Shown here: in pieces, positions 21,347 to 22,446 of the stretch | Layout of the letters: every line of letters starts with the position of its first letter | Numbering within the stretch: position 1 is the stretch's first letter | Origin: JBBSDV01 sp038240335 | Lineage (GTDB): Bacteria > Chloroflexota > Dehalococcoidia > DSTF01 > JACRBR01 | NCBI GenBank assembly: GCA_038240335.1 | Contig: JBBSDV010000023.1 | Location: 1 to 22,446, forward strand | Length of the DNA: 22,446 nucleotides | Direction: 5' to 3' | Notes under the pieces: model-generated | What the model was told of the DNA's origin: nothing | The model's input: the letters and a program-made list of their open reading frames with translations, nothing else | The model's database searches: none | Translations under genes and position numbers: made by a program

Positions 21347-22030
21347 ATGAGCGGAGAGATGATCTCATTCCCGAGCAACGGCGGCACCGCCGAGGGCTAT
21401 CTTGCTAAGCCGGCGTCCGGCGGCGGACCCGGCGTCATCGTGATCCAGGAGTGGTGGGGCATGGTGCATTGGATCAAGACGATCGCCGATCGGCTTGCGA
21501 CCGAGGGCTACGTCGCCCTCGCCCCTGACCTGTACCACGGCAAGACCACGAACGAGCCCGATGAAGCGACGAAGCTGATGATGGGCATGAAGATGGATGC
21601 CGCTGCGAAGGACATGTCCGGCGCGTATCACTATCTCAAGGAGCATTCTTCGACGGGCAAGGTCGGCAGCATCGGCTTTTGTCTCGGTGGCGGCCTCTCG
21701 CTGTTTGTCGCGACGCTGAAGCCCATCGATGCCTGCGTCGTCTTCTACGGCATCCTGCCCGGCGTCCAGCCCGATCTGTCGAAGCTCGCAGGCCCCGTCC
21801 TCGGCCACTACGCCGAGGAGGACGCCTTTGCGAAGCCGGCGGCAGCGCACGCGCTCGAAAAGCAGATCACCGATGCCGGCAAGCACGCGCAGTTCTACAT
21901 GTACGAGGGCGCGAAGCATGCTTTCATGAACCCTTCGCCGGAGACGGTGAAGGTCGGCGGCTTCGACGGCGAAGCGGCCGCGACGGCATGGGCGCGAACG
22001 CTCGCGTTCTACAAGCAGAACCTCCACTGA
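21347..22030 (+). CDS. Dienelactone hydrolase family protein
   Basis: This 227-residue alpha/beta hydrolase has the dienelactone hydrolase layout. Glu35 lies in QEWWGM, the nucleophile is Cys112 in GFCLGGG, and Asp159 (YAEEDAF) and His191 (AKHAFMN) complete a Cys-Asp-His triad. Family enzymes cleave lactone or ester bonds in aromatic degradation, but many relatives have other or unknown substrates. No other aromatic-pathway gene is in view, so the substrate is open. AAGGAG lies 7 nt before the ATG. The stop codon overlaps the ATG of the next gene (TGATG). Confidence 0.9.
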   Translation: MSGEMISFPSNGGTAEGYLAKPASGGGPGVIVIQEWWGMVHWIKTIADRLATEGYVALAPDLYHGKTTNEPDEATKLMMGMKMDAAAKDMSGAYHYLKEHSSTGKVGSIGFCLGGGLSLFVATLKPIDACVVFYGILPGVQPDLSKLAGPVLGHYAEEDAFAKPAAAHALEKQITDAGKHAQFYMYEGAKHAFMNPSPETVKVGGFDGEAAATAWARTLAFYKQNLH

Positions 22031-22446
22031 TGCCCGAAGAATGGCGCCGCGACGCCTACCGGATCAGCACCGACAAGGCGCTAATCGACCTCAATGTCGT
22101 CCACGGCTTTCTCACGCTCGTATTGGTCGCCGGGCGTCGCGCGCGAGGTCGTCGCACGGTCGATCGAGCATTCGCTCTGCTTCGGGTTGTATGACGCCGA
22201 TGCCCAGATCGGCTTCGCGCGTGTGATCACCGATTACGCGACGATTGGCTATCTCGCAGACGTCTTCGTGCTTGAGGAGTATCGCGGCCGCCAACTCGCC
22301 GTGTGGCTTGTCGAGACGGTCATGGCGCACCCGCGGCTGCAGAATCTCCGCGTCTTCCGTCTCGGCACGCGAGACGCGCATTCGCTCTACGCGAAGGTCG
22401 GTTTCCGCCCGCTCGCCCACCCCGACCGCATGATGGAGATCGTCGA
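22030..22446 (+). CDS. GNAT-family acetyltransferase, apparently frameshifted and cut by the window end
   Basis: The ATG at 22030 overlaps the DLH stop and opens with YRISTDKALIDLNVVHGFLT, the usual start of a GNAT subgroup. After the ACG codon ending at 22116 the homology moves to another frame: SYWSPGVAREVVARSIEHS from 22118, then GFARVITDYATIGYLADVFV and RDAHSLYAKVGFRPL, open to the right edge. The original frame continues as unlikely Arg-rich sequence to a stop at 22192-22194. Homologous proteins typically have one residue between FLT and SYW. Loss of a CG dinucleotide from ACGCGCTCG would explain the break, either as a mutation or an assembly error. The acetyl-CoA loop reads YRGRQLAVWL, lacking the final glycine of the motif. 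Confidence 0.72.

Overview
The window is a GC-rich bacterial chromosome segment, most likely from a Chloroflexota member (a Dehalococcoidia-like lineage is my inference). The pointers are secreted proteins with long Thr/Pro linkers built from TNTPVPPTAT-type units, a class III PHA synthase set, short intergenic heptanucleotide repeats, and several promoters whose -10 box lies 5-6 nt before the start codon (leaderless-type). There is no phage, IS element, rRNA or CRISPR array. There is one tRNA, tRNA-Pro(CGG).

Layout. 1-3000: a membrane protein cut by the left edge (minus strand), then a co-directional set of a DUF1232 membrane protein, a neutral-ceramidase-like hydrolase and a GDPD-family phosphodiesterase. 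3000-4700: a degenerate GGDEF protein (minus) diverging from a tightly coupled DUF5678 plus retropepsin-like protease pair that looks less GC-rich than its surroundings. 4700-9450: an acyl-CoA-dehydrogenase-fold flavoprotein, a small secreted HExxHxxGxxxH metalloprotease-like lipoprotein (minus), and a large secreted subtilase with a Thr/Pro linker and two copies of a C-terminal beta domain. 9550-11860: a PaaG-type crotonase, tRNA-Pro, and a transglutaminase-like protein closed by a strong hairpin.

11880-18480: polyhydroxyalkanoate (PHA) region. It holds a phasin-like protein (minus), a divergent PhaQ-type PadR repressor with dyad operators, and a PhaE-like subunit with a basic Ala/Pro tail. 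A secreted cohesin-like/dockerin-like protein split by an apparent frameshift follows. Then comes the class III PHA synthase phaC, coupled by ATGA overlap to a GNAT acetyltransferase and followed by a DinB-family protein. 18540-22446: an FAD-dependent amine-oxidase-type enzyme converging on glnA (minus), a dienelactone-hydrolase-family protein, and a GNAT protein that appears frameshifted and runs off the right edge.

How it fits together. The PHA genes form a coherent carbon-storage module: synthase, accessory subunit, phasin and granule-sensing repressor. Crotonase, flavoprotein, GDPD, ceramidase-like and DLH-like enzymes suggest breakdown of lipids and organic acids that could feed it, but that link is inference. 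Secreted proteases and the dockerin-like protein suggest extracellular polymer use or cell-surface assembly. The most unusual items are the intergenic heptad repeats, the DUF5678/retropepsin pair, the PhaQ-type operator over a TTGACA-type promoter, and the two reading-frame breaks.
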